Below are positions 6,116 to 6,343 of a stretch of 6,343 nt of DNA, one piece after another. The DNA is from Acidobacteriota bacterium. Lineage in GTDB: Bacteria > Acidobacteriota > Vicinamibacteria > Fen-336. The stretch covers positions 1-6,343 of the forward strand of contig PMCG01000357.1 in the NCBI GenBank assembly GCA_003155335.1, in the 5' to 3' direction. How positions within the stretch are numbered: position 1 is the stretch's first letter; the number at the start of each line of letters is the position of its first letter. The position numbers and the translations under genes are program-made. Below the pieces are notes generated by a model. That model saw only the letters and a list, made by a program, of their open reading frames with translations, was not told the DNA's origin and searched no databases.

Positions 6116-6343
6116 CAGATGCCTCGGGCCTGCGAGAGGACCTGGTTGAACGCGTGCGCTTCTTCGCTAGTCTGGCACCGCTGGCCATACCGCGCGCTGC
6201 GATGCCTCAGCGCGTGCGTGTCGAGCACAAGGCGGCAGTGAGCCGACAGAGCAAACCCGGCGGTCTTGAGGACGTCAGGTCCACGATCGGGGACTGTCAG
6301 CGATGCAAGCTGGCGCGCGGCCGCCGCAACATCGTCTTCGGCC
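6112..6343 (+). CDS. Family 4 uracil-DNA glycosylase, N-terminal part (cut by window end)
   Basis: The enzyme would excise uracil from DNA, starting base excision repair of deaminated cytosine. Only 77 residues are visible. The recognisable part is at the end: [26 protein letters not shown], with Cys62 and Cys65 forming the CxxC that supplies two ligands of the 4Fe-4S cluster, and the K-L-x-x-x-R-x-x-I-V-F-G pattern of family 4 enzymes (once annotated as phage SPO1 DNA polymerase-related). The catalytic GEGPG-type motif and the other cluster cysteines would lie beyond the window. Residues 1-55 are an arginine-rich extension without a motif I recognise; short family members place the CxxC about 15 residues from the start. 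The GTG at 6112 overlaps the coaBC stop as GTGA and has AGGAG eight bases upstream; an ATG at 6202 is an alternative. No stop occurs in this frame up to the window end. Confidence 0.85.
   Translation, partial: MTDASGLREDLVERVRFFASLAPLAIPRAAMPQRVRVEHKAAVSRQSKPGGLEDVRSTIGDCQRCKLARGRRNIVFG

Noticed and set aside
1..6343. Search for mobile elements, CRISPR arrays, phage defence genes, tRNA or other structured RNA
   Set aside because: Nearly every base is explained by recognisable metabolic or envelope genes; no repeats, integrase or transposase motifs, or spacer arrays were seen by eye.

Overview
The window is a densely packed, GC-rich (roughly mid-60s percent by eye) bacterial chromosome segment. 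All eight recognisable genes lie on the + strand with almost no intergenic space. The order yicC, gmk, rpoZ, coaBC, family 4 uracil-DNA glycosylase, together with a short omega-type RpoZ of 71 residues and frequent GTG/TTG starts, fits a high-GC Acidobacteriota-like organism best. That assignment is an inference from gene order and protein character, not from a search.

The left part (1-3177) is envelope/polysaccharide related. It holds the C-terminal part of a UDP-glucose 6-dehydrogenase with its catalytic Cys just inside the window edge. A DPM1-like family 2 glycosyltransferase overlaps it by ATGA. After a 79-base gap comes a full-length MsbA-type ABC exporter (membrane plus ATPase domains in one chain). 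A reasonable reading is UDP-glucuronate supply, glycan or lipid-linked sugar assembly, and flipping of a glycolipid across the inner membrane, but the substrate cannot be read from the sequence.

The right part (3174-6343) is a housekeeping cluster. It encodes a YicC/YloC-family RNase, guanylate kinase, RNA polymerase omega, the bifunctional CoaBC of coenzyme A synthesis, and the start of a family 4 uracil-DNA glycosylase cut by the window end. It is joined to the exporter by an ATGA overlap, and every later junction is an overlap of 4-8 bases or a gap of 12-13 bases. The whole right part, probably with the exporter, therefore looks like one transcript with translational coupling.

I see no mobile element, CRISPR array, tRNA/rRNA, convincing terminator or clear promoter, and no novel system. 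The points worth a second look are start-site questions, the omega N-terminus, the membership of the yicC-gmk-rpoZ-coaBC cluster, and the linkage of envelope genes to nucleotide and transcription genes.
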